A stretch of 64,000 nucleotides of DNA from NCBI GenBank assembly GCA_022819985.1, contig JAJEGH010000030.1:1-64000 (forward strand), in the 5' to 3' direction. The DNA is from Alphaproteobacteria bacterium (GTDB lineage: Bacteria; Pseudomonadota; Alphaproteobacteria; Bin65). Of the stretch, positions 17,130-26,135 are shown piece by piece. The position numbers and the translations under genes were made by a program. Position 1 is the first letter of the stretch. Each line of letters starts with the position of its first letter. The notes beneath the pieces were generated by a model. It searched no databases and was not told the origin of the DNA. It saw only the letters and a program-made list of their open reading frames with translations.

Positions 17130-18416
17130 GTGGACATCGCGATCATCGGCGGCGGCATCGGCGGCCTGACCGCGGCGCTGACGCTGCACCAACTCGGTAT
17201 TTCCTGCACCGTCTACGAGGCCGCCCGGGAACTCCGGCCGTCGGGCACGGGGATCAACCTTCAGCCCTATTGCGTGCGCGAACTGTATCGGCTCGGGCTG
17301 GAAGACCGGATTCGCGAGATCGGCATCTCCGCCCGCGGCCTTGCTTACTACACCCGACTCGGCCAGCATGTGCTGACGGAGAGGCTGGGCTCCGAGGCCG
17401 GCTTCGACTGGCCGCAGTTCCACATGCACCGGGGCGCCTTCCACATGATGCTGGCGGACCAGGTAAACCGCCGCTTGGGCCCCGGTGCGCTGAAACTGGG
17501 CCATCGCTGCGTCGGCGTCGAGCAGGACGGCAACGGCGTCACCGTCAGGCTGGTGGACCGGGAAACCGGGAAGACGGCCGGCCCGGTCAGCGCCGACGTC
17601 CTGATCGCCGCCGACGGTGTGCACTCGACGGTGCGGGCGCACTTCTATCCCGACGAGAAGCCGCCCCACTGGAACCGGGTCATTATGTGGCGCGGCGTGA
17701 CCGGCGACACACGCATGCTGGACGGCCGCACCATGATCGTTATGGGCACCTTCCGGCAGAAATTCGTCGCCTACCAGATCCGCAAGCCTCCGGCGGAACG
17801 GGCCGCCGGCGAAAACGACATTATGCTCAACTGGCTGTGCGAACTGATCGTGCCGGAGGATGTGGAATTCCGCCCCGAGGACTGGAACCGCGCGGGGTCC
17901 GCCGAGGATTTCGCGCAAGAGTTCCGGGACTGGGTGTTTCCGTGGATCGACGTGCCCGACATCGTCTCCCGGACCGCCGGCATCTGGGAATATCCGCAGG
18001 TCGACCGGGATCCCCTGCCGCAATGGACCTTCGGCACCGTCGCGCTGCTTGGCGACGCGGCCCATCCGCTCACGCCGATCGGCTCGAACGGCGCCTCTCT
18101 CGCCATTGTCGATGCCCGGATTCTTGGCCGCGAACTGGCGGCGAACCCTTCCGATCCGCAGGCCGCGCTCAAGGCCTACGAGGCGGATCGCCGGCCCGCC
18201 ATGGAGAAAGTCCTGGGCGGCAACCGGGCGGGCGGACCGGAGCATTTCATGCCGCTGGTCGAAGCGCGGGCGCCCGACGGCTTCGACGATATCCGGGACG
18301 TCCTGAGCGAAGAGGAATTGCGCATCGCTTCGAACTATCGGGCGCTGACGGGATTGACGACCGAGCTTGTCAACGGTTGCCGGTCGCTCATTCCGCCGGA
18401 GCACTTCGTCAACTGA
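17130..18416 (+). CDS. FAD-dependent monooxygenase (PHBH/UbiH-like, group A)
   Basis: A 428-residue class A flavoprotein monooxygenase, expected to hydroxylate an aromatic or heteroaromatic substrate with NAD(P)H and O2. The N-terminal Rossmann motif is GGGIGG at residues 7-12. The DG motif reads AADGVHSTVR near residues 165-174, and the second FAD motif is GDAAHPLTPIGSNG from Gly308. The start is GTG at 17130 with GGAGACCGGG upstream. It lies 22 bases behind the second MetE-like gene and 147 bases before the VOC gene, all in one direction. The substrate is not recognisable from sequence. Confidence 0.88.
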   Translation: MDIAIIGGGIGGLTAALTLHQLGISCTVYEAARELRPSGTGINLQPYCVRELYRLGLEDRIREIGISARGLAYYTRLGQHVLTERLGSEAGFDWPQFHMHRGAFHMMLADQVNRRLGPGALKLGHRCVGVEQDGNGVTVRLVDRETGKTAGPVSADVLIAADGVHSTVRAHFYPDEKPPHWNRVIMWRGVTGDTRMLDGRTMIVMGTFRQKFVAYQIRKPPAERAAGENDIMLNWLCELIVPEDVEFRPEDWNRAGSAEDFAQEFRDWVFPWIDVPDIVSRTAGIWEYPQVDRDPLPQWTFGTVALLGDAAHPLTPIGSNGASLAIVDARILGRELAANPSDPQAALKAYEADRRPAMEKVLGGNRAGGPEHFMPLVEARAPDGFDDIRDVLSEEELRIASNYRALTGLTTELVNGCRSLIPPEHFVN

Positions 18417-18563
18417 GCCGGGGCGATTTCGGGCCAAACGGAGCAGTTCGGTGCGGGCGCCGGAGCCTCGATGCTTTCCGCGATAGCGGAAATCTGGGAT
18501 AACGGAGGCCAAACTGCGGCATTCCCCAGCGTGTTCGGAGCGCCGTTCCAGAGGAGGAAGAGG

Positions 18564-19136
18564 ATGACGCGCATTCCCGTCGATCCGGAACTGCCCCGGG
18601 TCTATGGCCTGGACCATTCCGCCTATCGCTGCCGCGATGCCGAGGAAACCCGCGCCTTCTACGAAGACATTTGCGGGTTCCCGTGCACGCTGGCGCTCCA
18701 TATCGACCGGCATCCCACGACCGGCGAGGACGTAAACTATCTCCACATCTTCTTCGAGATCTCGCGCGAAAAAGAGGGGATGCCGGAGAACATCGCCTTT
18801 TTCGAGGTCACCGACCGCGCGGACGACGATCCGGACGAACTGTTCAAGACCCGCTGGGGCATGGACCTGCATTTCGCCATGCGCGTGGCCGACTATCCGG
18901 CCCTTGATGTCTGGAAGGAGAAGCTGGAGGCAAAGGGCGTGTCGGTGGAAGGGCCGATCGACCACGGCATATTCCGCTCGATCTATTTCCACGACCCGAA
19001 CGGCTACCGCTTGGAATTCTGCGCCAAGGACGCTGCAGCAATCCGCGCCACAGCGGCCGAGAGTGCGCTCAGCCGCGAGAACCTTCGCAACTGGAACGAA
19101 TGGAAGGCATCGCGAACGCGGGCCGCCGCCGAGTGA
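18564..19136 (+). CDS. VOC (glyoxalase/extradiol dioxygenase fold) family protein
   Basis: A 190-residue protein of two vicinal-oxygen-chelate modules. The first begins at GLDHSAYRC with His18 as a likely metal ligand. The second has DLHFAMRV (His) and ends in GYRLEFC (Glu), the usual VOC ligand set of His and Glu. The strong GAGGAGGAAGAGG before ATG 18564 fixes the start; an earlier ATG at 18471 in frame is rejected. VOC proteins include ring-cleaving dioxygenases, epimerases and lyases. Next to a flavin hydroxylase, ring cleavage is the natural guess, but this is inference. Confidence 0.82.
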   Translation: MTRIPVDPELPRVYGLDHSAYRCRDAEETRAFYEDICGFPCTLALHIDRHPTTGEDVNYLHIFFEISREKEGMPENIAFFEVTDRADDDPDELFKTRWGMDLHFAMRVADYPALDVWKEKLEAKGVSVEGPIDHGIFRSIYFHDPNGYRLEFCAKDAAAIRATAAESALSRENLRNWNEWKASRTRAAAE

Positions 19137-19187
19137 AACCGATAGTTTCCTGCCCGAAGGGCCGGTCTCTTACCGGCACGGTACTGC

Positions 19188-19253
19188 ATGAACCTCGAAT
19201 CCATTCTGAAAAAACCGACCGAGCGCGAACTGCCGGAAGACGAACGAGGATAG
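19188..19253 (+). CDS. Possible 21-residue small protein
   Basis: ATG AAC CTC through TAG at 19251-19253 encodes 21 residues beginning MNLESILKK and rich in Glu, Lys and Arg, ending 7 bases before the dioxygenase start. No ribosome binding site precedes it, but its 3' end supplies the GAACGAGGATAGG purine tract used by the next gene. It could be a coupled leader peptide, a remnant of a lost gene, or chance. Confidence 0.25.
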   Translation: MNLESILKKPTERELPEDERG

Positions 19254-19260
19254 GGACGAA

Positions 19261-20064
19261 ATGGCCGCCGACCGTCCGACCGTCACCGACCGGGAGATAG
19301 AGGCGTTCCAGCGCGACGGCGTTCTGCTGCTCCGGGGCGCCTTCGCCGACTGGGTCGACGACCTGCGCCGCGGCATGGAAACCAACATGGCGGCGCCGAG
19401 CTGGCGCGAGCGCAGCATCCAGCCGGAGGACGGCACCGCGGCCTTCTTCCAGGACTTCTGCAACTGGGACAAGATCCCGGAATACAACCGATTCGTGAAG
19501 GAATCGCCGGCCGCGGGAGTCGCAGCCCGCCTGATGCGATCGAAAACGGCGCGTCTGTTCCACGAACATATCCTGGTCAAGGAGCCCGGCTCCTCGGTGG
19601 TCACGCCCTGGCATCACGACATGCCGTACTACTGCGTCGAAGGCAGCATGAACTGCAGCCTCTGGATCACTCTGGATCCGGTGGCGCGGGACTGCGTGAT
19701 CGAATATGTCGCCGGCTCCCACCGATGGGGCCGCGAGTTCCGGCCCGAACGGTTTAACGGCGCGTCGCTCACCCCCGGCGATACCCGCGAGCGGATGCCC
19801 GATATATCGACCAGCCGGGACGACTACGACATCCGCGGCTGGGCGATGGAGCCTGGCGATGCGGTTGCCTTTACCTATCGGACAGTGCACGGCGCGCCGG
19901 CCAACAACTCGGCGAACCGGCGTCGCGCCTTCTCGATCCGATTCGTCGGCGACGATGCCGTCTACGCCGAAAAAGGCGTGCACTCTCCGCCCTTCCCCGA
20001 TCTTGGACTTGAGGTCGGCGAGCCGCTGGCCGGGGACGATTTCCCGGTGCTGTGGAGCGCATGA
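19261..20064 (+). CDS. Phytanoyl-CoA dioxygenase (PhyH) family Fe(II)/2-oxoglutarate oxygenase
   Basis: A 267-residue double-stranded beta-helix oxygenase. The iron site is visible as His118-x-Asp120 in TPWHHDMPYY and the distal His210 in RTVHGAPANN. An Arg of the RRRAFSIRF strand (near residue 222) is placed to bind 2-oxoglutarate. Such enzymes hydroxylate an unactivated carbon, including N-methyl or alpha positions, releasing succinate and CO2. Its last bases overlap the next gene as ATGA (20061-20064), coupling it tightly to an N-formylglutamate amidohydrolase, an unusual partner that links the oxygenase cluster to histidine or formamide metabolism. Substrate unknown. Confidence 0.87.
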   Translation: MAADRPTVTDREIEAFQRDGVLLLRGAFADWVDDLRRGMETNMAAPSWRERSIQPEDGTAAFFQDFCNWDKIPEYNRFVKESPAAGVAARLMRSKTARLFHEHILVKEPGSSVVTPWHHDMPYYCVEGSMNCSLWITLDPVARDCVIEYVAGSHRWGREFRPERFNGASLTPGDTRERMPDISTSRDDYDIRGWAMEPGDAVAFTYRTVHGAPANNSANRRRAFSIRFVGDDAVYAEKGVHSPPFPDLGLEVGEPLAGDDFPVLWSA

Positions 20065-20858
20065 ACCCTTACCGCTTCACGCCGGGGGACGCGCCGCTCC
20101 TGATGAGCATACCTCATGCCGGGACCGCGATCCCGGCGGCCATCGAAGCGCGGATGGCCGGTCGCGCGCTCATGCGACCGGATACCGACTGGCATCTCGA
20201 CCGGCTCTACGATTTTGCCAACGAACTGGACATTCCGACCCTCCAGGCCGTCTGGTCGCGATATGTCGTCGACCTCAACCGGCCGCCGGACGACGCCCCA
20301 CTCTATCCCGGTCAGCTCTCGACCGGCCTGATCCCCGAGCATGACTTTGCCGGCAATCCGCTCTATCGGAATGGCGAAGCGCCCGGCGATGAAGAGCTGG
20401 CCGGGCGGCTGCGCACCTTCTGGCTGCCCTACCATCAGCGGCTGGAGCGGGAGTTGGCCTCGATCCACCGCAGGCATGGCATCGCCATCCTGTTCGACTG
20501 CCATTCGATCCTGTCAGAGGTGCCGCGCCTGTTCGACGGCAAATTGCCGGACTTCAACCTGGGCACCGCGGCGGGCGGCGCCTGCGACGCCGGCCTCAGC
20601 CTGCGCCTGGCCGAAGCCCTAGGCGACTACGGCGAGGACCGGTTGATCGTCGACGGCCGCTTCAAGGGCGGCTTCATCACCCGGCAATACGGCGATCCGG
20701 ACAACCGTATTCACGCCTTCCAGCTCGAACTGTCGATGGCGACCTACTGCGACGAGCAACCGCCCTGGAATTATGCGCCGAACAAGGCCGCCGGCGTCCG
20801 TCCCGCACTACGCGCCATGCTGGAGGCCGCGCTCGCCTGGGCGCGGGAGCGGGTTTAG
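20061..20858 (+). CDS. hutG: N-formylglutamate amidohydrolase family protein (HutG type)
   Basis: Hydrolyses N-formylglutamate to glutamate and formate, the last step of the histidine route used when formiminoglutamate is first deiminated by HutF. The 265-residue protein has the family N-terminus LLMSIPHAGTAIP, DTDWHLDRLYDF, NRPPDDAPLY and the metal site LFDCHSI near residues 153-159. The start overlaps the dioxygenase stop (ATGA). hutI, hutF and hutH lie just beyond, which supports the assignment. The coupling to an oxygenase leaves open that it deformylates another N-formyl amino acid. Confidence 0.86.
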   Translation: MNPYRFTPGDAPLLMSIPHAGTAIPAAIEARMAGRALMRPDTDWHLDRLYDFANELDIPTLQAVWSRYVVDLNRPPDDAPLYPGQLSTGLIPEHDFAGNPLYRNGEAPGDEELAGRLRTFWLPYHQRLERELASIHRRHGIAILFDCHSILSEVPRLFDGKLPDFNLGTAAGGACDAGLSLRLAEALGDYGEDRLIVDGRFKGGFITRQYGDPDNRIHAFQLELSMATYCDEQPPWNYAPNKAAGVRPALRAMLEAALAWARERV

Positions 20859-20887
20859 CCCGGATTTCGCACCATTGTCCCGGGCTA
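20856..20887. terminator. Hairpin between convergent genes
   Basis: TAGCCCGG at 20856-20863 pairs perfectly with CCGGGCTA at 20880-20887 around a 16-base loop. The stem begins in the hutG stop codon and ends in the 3' end of the phytochelatin-synthase-like gene. There is no T tract, so it may be a bidirectional mRNA-end stabiliser or weak terminator. Confidence 0.4.
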
Positions 20888-21697
20888 TCGCGCCTTATCC
20901 GAGATCAGAAGGTAACCGCGATTTTCGACCGTATCGAAGGTGCGCATCGCCCGGATCAGGTCGTCGGACCGGACCCATACCCAAGGCGCGCTGTTGGGAT
21001 TGACGTCCATGACCAGGAAGGAATCGCTGCGCTTGTCGTATGCGCCGAGCGGGGAGATATGGCCGCCGCCTTTCTGACCGAGCGATTTGCGCGCATAGTT
21101 GACCAAGACGAAATCGTCCCCGGAGGCCAGATTGGCGACGATCTCCCGCTTGATCGCCCCGGCGTCCGCCTCGTTATCGACGACGCGGGTCGCCACATCG
21201 AGACCGTGGCTGCGCAATACCCGCGCCAGTTGTCGCAACTGGAGGCCGTAGTCCTTCTTCAAGACGCCTTCAATCTCGATGGGTTTGCCCAGGACTTCGA
21301 TTCTGCTTTTCGTCCGCGCGTTGAGCACATTATTCGGCGTATATTTGCCGAAGAACGGGTTGAACCCTCGGGGCAGCCAGGCAAGTTCGTCTTCCGCTAT
21401 AGATTGCCGGTCCTGCGGGAGGCCGGTCTTCCTGCCCAGCCGCAGCGCGTTCAGGACGATCGAGGCGGAAGCCAGTCCGCAGAATATCTTGTTGTTCTGA
21501 CTGACGAAATGGTTGCTGAGCGGAAAGAAATCCGATTTGTTCGACGAGCGAGCCAGACGCTCGAGGCTCCGGCTGGAATTCCATTCAACCAGAACGACAG
21601 GGCGCGGATTCGCCCTGTCCTTTTCCCGGCTGTCCGCCGTCGAAACCGCCGCGCCGAGCAACAGCGGCAACAGCAACAAACTCATCCTGGACTTCAT
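20885..21697 (-). CDS. Exported phytochelatin synthase-like cysteine peptidase
   Basis: A 270-residue protein of the phytochelatin synthase / glutathione gamma-glutamylcysteine transferase family. The papain-like triad is complete: Cys73 in IFCGLASAS, His213 in GGGHISPLGAYD and Asp231 in VMDVNP. Plant enzymes also have a variable C-terminal domain, absent here as in bacterial forms. Bacterial homologues mostly hydrolyse glutathione to gamma-Glu-Cys and make little phytochelatin. The N-terminus (MKSRMSLLLLPLLLGAAVS) is a signal peptide, so it acts in the periplasm or envelope. It stands alone, converging on hutG and 177 bases upstream of nothing on its strand except hutI's 3' end. Confidence 0.87.
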   Translation of the reverse strand: MKSRMSLLLLPLLLGAAVSTADSREKDRANPRPVVLVEWNSSRSLERLARSSNKSDFFPLSNHFVSQNNKIFCGLASASIVLNALRLGRKTGLPQDRQSIAEDELAWLPRGFNPFFGKYTPNNVLNARTKSRIEVLGKPIEIEGVLKKDYGLQLRQLARVLRSHGLDVATRVVDNEADAGAIKREIVANLASGDDFVLVNYARKSLGQKGGGHISPLGAYDKRSDSFLVMDVNPNSAPWVWVRSDDLIRAMRTFDTVENRGYLLISDKAR

Positions 21698-21874
21698 CTT
21701 GTCCCCATGATCCGCCTACAGTGGATAACCCCTTCGGGCACCTTGGGTCCATTCATAGTCCATGACCCTACCACGTTCAATATTCGGCGGTTTCCCGCCC
21801 CGGACTCCGGCGCGCGTGTTTGGCCGGGCCGGGAGGCCGCGAGGGCCGACACATCTGTCAGCGAGAACTGCGCG

Positions 21875-23110
21875 CTAATCCCTTGCCGCGACGACCGCTC
21901 CGTTCTTGACGACCGCACGGCACGGATTGAAGCCGGCGGGATAGGCCAGTTCGCCGGGGCTGCCGATGTCCCACAGGGCGAAGTCCGCCGCCTTGCCGGG
22001 CTCCAGGGTGCCTATCCGGTCGTGCAGGCCGAGCGCGCGCGCCGCCTCGCGGGTCACGCCGGCCAGCGCCTCCGCCGGGGTCAGGCGGAACAGGGTGCAG
22101 GCCATGTTGAGCATCAGCAGCAGCGACGTGACCGGCGAGCTGCCGGGGTTACAGTCGGTCGACAGCGCCATGCCGACGCCGTGTTCGCGGAACAGGTCGA
22201 TCGGCGGCACCTGCGTTTCGCGCAGGTAGTAGAAGGCGCCGGGCAGCAGCACCGCCACCGTGCCGGCCCGCGCCAGGGCGCGCACGCCCGCATCGCCGGC
22301 ATATTCCAGATGGTCGGCCGACAACCCGCCATAGTCCGCGACCAGCGCCGCGCCACCCAGGTCGCTCAGCTGTTCGGCATGAAGCTTGACCGGCAGCCCG
22401 TGGTCGCGCGCCGTCCGGAACACACGCTCGGTCTGGTCGCGGGTGAAGCCGATCGACTCGCAGAAGGCGTCCACGGCGTCGGCCTCGCCGGCTTCGGCGA
22501 CCGTCGGGATCATCTCGCAGCACACCAGGTCGATATAGCCGTCGGCATCGCCGGCAAATTCCGGCGGCAGGGCATGGGCGCCGAGGAAGGTCGTCTCGAC
22601 CTCGACCGGCAGATGGTCCGGGATGCGCCGCGCTGCCTGAAGCATCCGGCGCTCGGTCTCCGTATCGAGGCCGTAGCCGGACTTGATCTCGATGGTCGTC
22701 ACGCCCTCGCCCAGGATGGCGCGGACGCGCGGCAGGGCGCTCTCGACCAATTCGTCGACCGAGGCCTGCCGGGTCGCCCGCACGGTCGAGACGATGCCGC
22801 CGCCGGCCCTTGCGACCTCTTCGTAGGTCGCGCCGTTGAGCCGCTGTTCGAACTCCGCGGCCCGGTTGCCGCCGTAGACGATATGGGTGTGGCAGTCGAT
22901 CAGCCCCGGCGTGATCCACACGCCGCCCGCGTCGTGCAACGGCACCCCCTGCGCCTGCACCGGATCGAGGTCCGCCGACGCGCCGATCCATACGATATTC
23001 CCGCCGGACACCGCGATCGCCCCATCCTCGATGGCGCCATAGGGGTCATCACCGGACGTCGCCATGGTCGCGATCCGGGCGTTGGTCCACAGGCTGTCCC
23101 AGGCTGTCAT
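21875..23110 (-). CDS. hutI: Imidazolonepropionase
   Basis: HutI opens the imidazolone ring of 4-imidazolone-5-propionate to give N-formimino-L-glutamate, step three of histidine degradation. The 411-residue amidohydrolase has the metal motif [20 protein letters not shown], the ligand His in [16 protein letters not shown], and [10 protein letters not shown] with the catalytic Asp, all typical. The start is ATG 23110. It is divergent from hutF with 104 bases between the starts, an arrangement that suggests shared control. Urocanase, which makes its substrate, is not in this window. Confidence 0.96.
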   Translation of the reverse strand: MTAWDSLWTNARIATMATSGDDPYGAIEDGAIAVSGGNIVWIGASADLDPVQAQGVPLHDAGGVWITPGLIDCHTHIVYGGNRAAEFEQRLNGATYEEVARAGGGIVSTVRATRQASVDELVESALPRVRAILGEGVTTIEIKSGYGLDTETERRMLQAARRIPDHLPVEVETTFLGAHALPPEFAGDADGYIDLVCCEMIPTVAEAGEADAVDAFCESIGFTRDQTERVFRTARDHGLPVKLHAEQLSDLGGAALVADYGGLSADHLEYAGDAGVRALARAGTVAVLLPGAFYYLRETQVPPIDLFREHGVGMALSTDCNPGSSPVTSLLLMLNMACTLFRLTPAEALAGVTREAARALGLHDRIGTLEPGKAADFALWDIGSPGELAYPAGFNPCRAVVKNGAVVAARD

Positions 23111-23214
23111 GATCGGCCCTCGCGGTCGGTCGGGGCGCGGAAAGCCCCGCCAGTGTATCTCCCTGACGGCAAGTATGCTGCCTCATCCGCCGGGCCGGCA
23201 AGAGCGGCGCAGCG

Positions 23215-24603
23215 ATGACGAGCCCGCTTTCTGGCCTCTGGTGCCCGCTCTGCCTGTTGCCGTCCGGCTGGGCGGAAGGCGTACTGCTGGAAGTGGACGA
23301 CGCGGGTACGATCCGGCGGATCGAAACCGGCGCGCCCGCCGCCGGGCACACGCAGCTTGCAGGCGCGGTCATCCCCGGCATGCCGAACCTGCACAGCCAC
23401 GCCTTCCAGCGCGCCATGGCCGGTCTGACCGAGCGGTCGGGCGGCGAGGAAAGGTCGGATTTCTGGTCGTGGCGCCGGACCATGTACAGTTTCGTCGAGC
23501 GCCTCGCGCCGCCGCAGGTCGAAGCGATCGCGGCCCATCTCTACGTCGAGATGCTGAAGGCCGGCTACACCGGGGTCGCCGAGTTTCACTATCTGCACAA
23601 CCCGCCGGACGGCGGCCGGTACAACGACATTTCGGAGCTGGCCCGGCGCGTCGCGGCAGGCGCAGAGGCGGCCGGCATAAGGCTGACGCTGCTGCCGGTG
23701 CTGTACCGCGAGGGCGGTTTCGGCGGCGGGCCGCTCGCCCCGGCCCAGCAGCGTTTCCGGCTGGAGATCGACGAATGGGCCGGGATCGTTGCCGCGTTGG
23801 CCGGCGTGTCGCCGACCCGGACCACCGGCGCCGCCCTGCACAGCCTGCGCGCCGTTCTGCCGGCGGACATGGCGGACGCGCTGGCGGCCTATGACGCCAT
23901 CCGCCCCGAAGGCCCGATCCACATCCACATTGCCGAGCAGGAAAAGGAGGTCGCCGAATGCCTCGCCTGGTCCGGGCTGCGGCCGGTCGAATGGCTGCTC
24001 GACGGCGTCCCGGTCGACGGCCGCTGGACACTGGTCCACGCCACCCACATGACCGAAGAGGAAACCCGGCGCGCCGCCGCCTCCGGCGCCGTCGCCGGCC
24101 TCTGTCCGACCACCGAAGCCAATCTGGGCGACGGCATCTTCGCCCTGCCCGGCTGGCTGGCCGGCGGCGGCGCCTTCGGTGTCGGCAGCGACAGCAACGT
24201 CTCCCTCGACCCGCAGGAGGAACTGCGCTGGCTGGAATATGCCCAGCGGCTGGTCCTGAAACGCCGGCTGGTGGCCGGCGACGCAGCGCCGCCCCATTCG
24301 CTGGGCGCCGCGTTGTGGCTCGGCGCAGCCGCCGGCGGAGCGCGGGCGATGGGCCAGCCCTGCGGCGCCATTACAGAGGGCTGCGCGGCCGACCTGCTGG
24401 TCCTCGACCCCGATCATCCGACGCTGGCAGCGCACGGGCCGGAGACACTGCTCGACGCCTGGGTCTTCACAAACGCCGGTTCGGCGCTTAGGGAGGTCCG
24501 GGTCGCCGGGCGGCGCGTTATCGAGGACGGCCGCCATCCCGGCGAAGACGCAATCCGCGCGCGATACCGGAAGACCATGACCGAACTGGTCGAGGAACTG
24601 TGA
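23215..24603 (+). CDS. hutF: Formimidoylglutamate deiminase
   Basis: HutF converts N-formimino-L-glutamate to N-formyl-L-glutamate and ammonia, feeding HutG. The 462-residue amidohydrolase has the metal pair His60-x-His62 in [32 protein letters not shown] and the catalytic-Asp region [19 protein letters not shown], a signature of this deiminase family. The gene reads away from hutI and overlaps hutH by one base (TGATG at 24601-24605), so hutF-hutH-meaB is one translationally coupled unit. Confidence 0.95.
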   Translation: MTSPLSGLWCPLCLLPSGWAEGVLLEVDDAGTIRRIETGAPAAGHTQLAGAVIPGMPNLHSHAFQRAMAGLTERSGGEERSDFWSWRRTMYSFVERLAPPQVEAIAAHLYVEMLKAGYTGVAEFHYLHNPPDGGRYNDISELARRVAAGAEAAGIRLTLLPVLYREGGFGGGPLAPAQQRFRLEIDEWAGIVAALAGVSPTRTTGAALHSLRAVLPADMADALAAYDAIRPEGPIHIHIAEQEKEVAECLAWSGLRPVEWLLDGVPVDGRWTLVHATHMTEEETRRAAASGAVAGLCPTTEANLGDGIFALPGWLAGGGAFGVGSDSNVSLDPQEELRWLEYAQRLVLKRRLVAGDAAPPHSLGAALWLGAAAGGARAMGQPCGAITEGCAADLLVLDPDHPTLAAHGPETLLDAWVFTNAGSALREVRVAGRRVIEDGRHPGEDAIRARYRKTMTELVEEL

Positions 24604-26135
24604 TGCCCGAGCCGGTCACGCTGACGCCGGGGCCGATCGCCCTGCCGGTCCTGGAACGGCTGTACCGCGACAGCCCGCCGGCCGCGCTCAACCGGGCCTG
24701 CCGGGCGGACGTCGAGCGCGCCGCCGCGGTCGTCGAAGAGGCGGCTGTCGGCGACGCGGCGATCTACGGCGTCAACACCGGATTCGGCAAACTGGCCAGC
24801 ACCCGCATTTCGCCGGAGGAAACCGCACGGCTGCAGCGCAACCTGATCCTTTCGCACAATGCCGGGGTCGGTCCGGACCTGCCGGACCGCATCGTCCGGC
24901 TGATGATGACCCTGAAGCTGCTCAGCCTCGGCCGCGGCGCCTCCGGCGTGCAATGGGCAATCGTCGAGACCCTGGAGCGGATGCTGGCGGCGGGCGTGAC
25001 GCCGTCGGTGCCGGCCCAAGGTTCGGTCGGCGCTTCCGGCGACCTGGCGCCGCTCGCCCATCTGACCGCCGTGATGATCGGCGAAGGCAGGGCCCACTAC
25101 CGCGGCGAACGCATGCCGGGCGGCGCGGCGATGCAGGCGGCCGGGATCGAACCGGTCGCGCTGGGCGCCAAGGAAGGCCTGGCGATGATCAACGGCACCC
25201 AGTGCTCGACGGCGCTGGCGCTGGCCGGCCTGTTCGACGCCAAGCGGCTGCTGCGCGCGGCGCTGGTCACGGGGGCGCTCTCGGTCGACGCCATCCTCGG
25301 CTCGGACACGCCGTTCGATCCGGCGATCAACGCCCTGCGCGGCCATCCGGGGCAGATCGACGTCGCGGCGGCGCTGCGCGCGCTGCTCGCGGGCAGCGAA
25401 ATCCGCGCCTCCCATGTCGATTGCTCGCGGGTGCAGGACCCCTACTCCGTGCGCTGCCAGCCCCAGGTCATGGGCGCCTGCCTGACCCTGCTGCGCCAGG
25501 CCGGCTCGGTTCTGGCGATCGAAGCGGCGGCGGCGACCGACAATCCGCTCGTCCTGCCGGAACGCGGCGAGATCCTCTCCGGCGGCAACTTCCACGCCGA
25601 ACCGGTTGCCTTCGCCGCCGACCAGATCGCGCTTGCCGTGAGCGAAATCGGTGCGCTGGCGGAGCGGCGCATCGCCCTGCTGGTCGATCCGGCGATGAGC
25701 GAACTGCCGGCCTTCCTGACGCCGGACCCCGGCGTCAACAGCGGCTTCATGGCGGCCGAAATCACCGCCGCCGCGCTGGCCGCCGAAAACAAACAAAGGG
25801 CCGCGCCGGCCAGCATCGACAGCCTGACCACCTGCGCCAACCAGGAGGATCATGTCTCGATGGCGACCCACGGCGCGCGCCGGCTGGCCGAGATGAACGA
25901 CAATCTGGCCAAGATCGTCGCCATCGAATGGCTGGCCGCCGCCCAGGGCATCGGCTTCCGCGCGCCGCTGAAAACGAGCGCCCGCCTCGCCGAAGCGGTC
26001 GGGCGGCTGCGCGCGGTCGTGCCGCCGCTCGAAGAGGACCGCTACATGGCGCCGGACATCGAGGCCGCCGTCGGGCTGGCGCGCGCCGGCGCACTGGTCG
26101 AGGCGGTCGGGCCGGACGGGATGCCGGGCTGGTGA
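24603..26135 (+). CDS. hutH: Histidine ammonia-lyase
   Basis: HutH deaminates histidine to urocanate, the first step of the pathway. The 510-residue cytoplasmic protein carries Ala144-Ser145-Gly146 in [15 protein letters not shown], which cyclises to the MIO electrophile, plus [11 protein letters not shown] near residues 55-65 and [10 protein letters not shown]. The ATG at 24603 overlaps the hutF stop; a GTG one codon earlier is possible. The 3' end overlaps the meaB GTG as GTGA. Confidence 0.97.
   Translation: MPEPVTLTPGPIALPVLERLYRDSPPAALNRACRADVERAAAVVEEAAVGDAAIYGVNTGFGKLASTRISPEETARLQRNLILSHNAGVGPDLPDRIVRLMMTLKLLSLGRGASGVQWAIVETLERMLAAGVTPSVPAQGSVGASGDLAPLAHLTAVMIGEGRAHYRGERMPGGAAMQAAGIEPVALGAKEGLAMINGTQCSTALALAGLFDAKRLLRAALVTGALSVDAILGSDTPFDPAINALRGHPGQIDVAAALRALLAGSEIRASHVDCSRVQDPYSVRCQPQVMGACLTLLRQAGSVLAIEAAAATDNPLVLPERGEILSGGNFHAEPVAFAADQIALAVSEIGALAERRIALLVDPAMSELPAFLTPDPGVNSGFMAAEITAAALAAENKQRAAPASIDSLTTCANQEDHVSMATHGARRLAEMNDNLAKIVAIEWLAAAQGIGFRAPLKTSARLAEAVGRLRAVVPPLEEDRYMAPDIEAAVGLARAGALVEAVGPDGMPGW

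Noticed and set aside
23111..23214. HutC operator in the hutI-hutF divergent gap
   Set aside because: No convincing TGTATA-type palindrome was found; TGTATCTCC at 23154 lacks a matching half.
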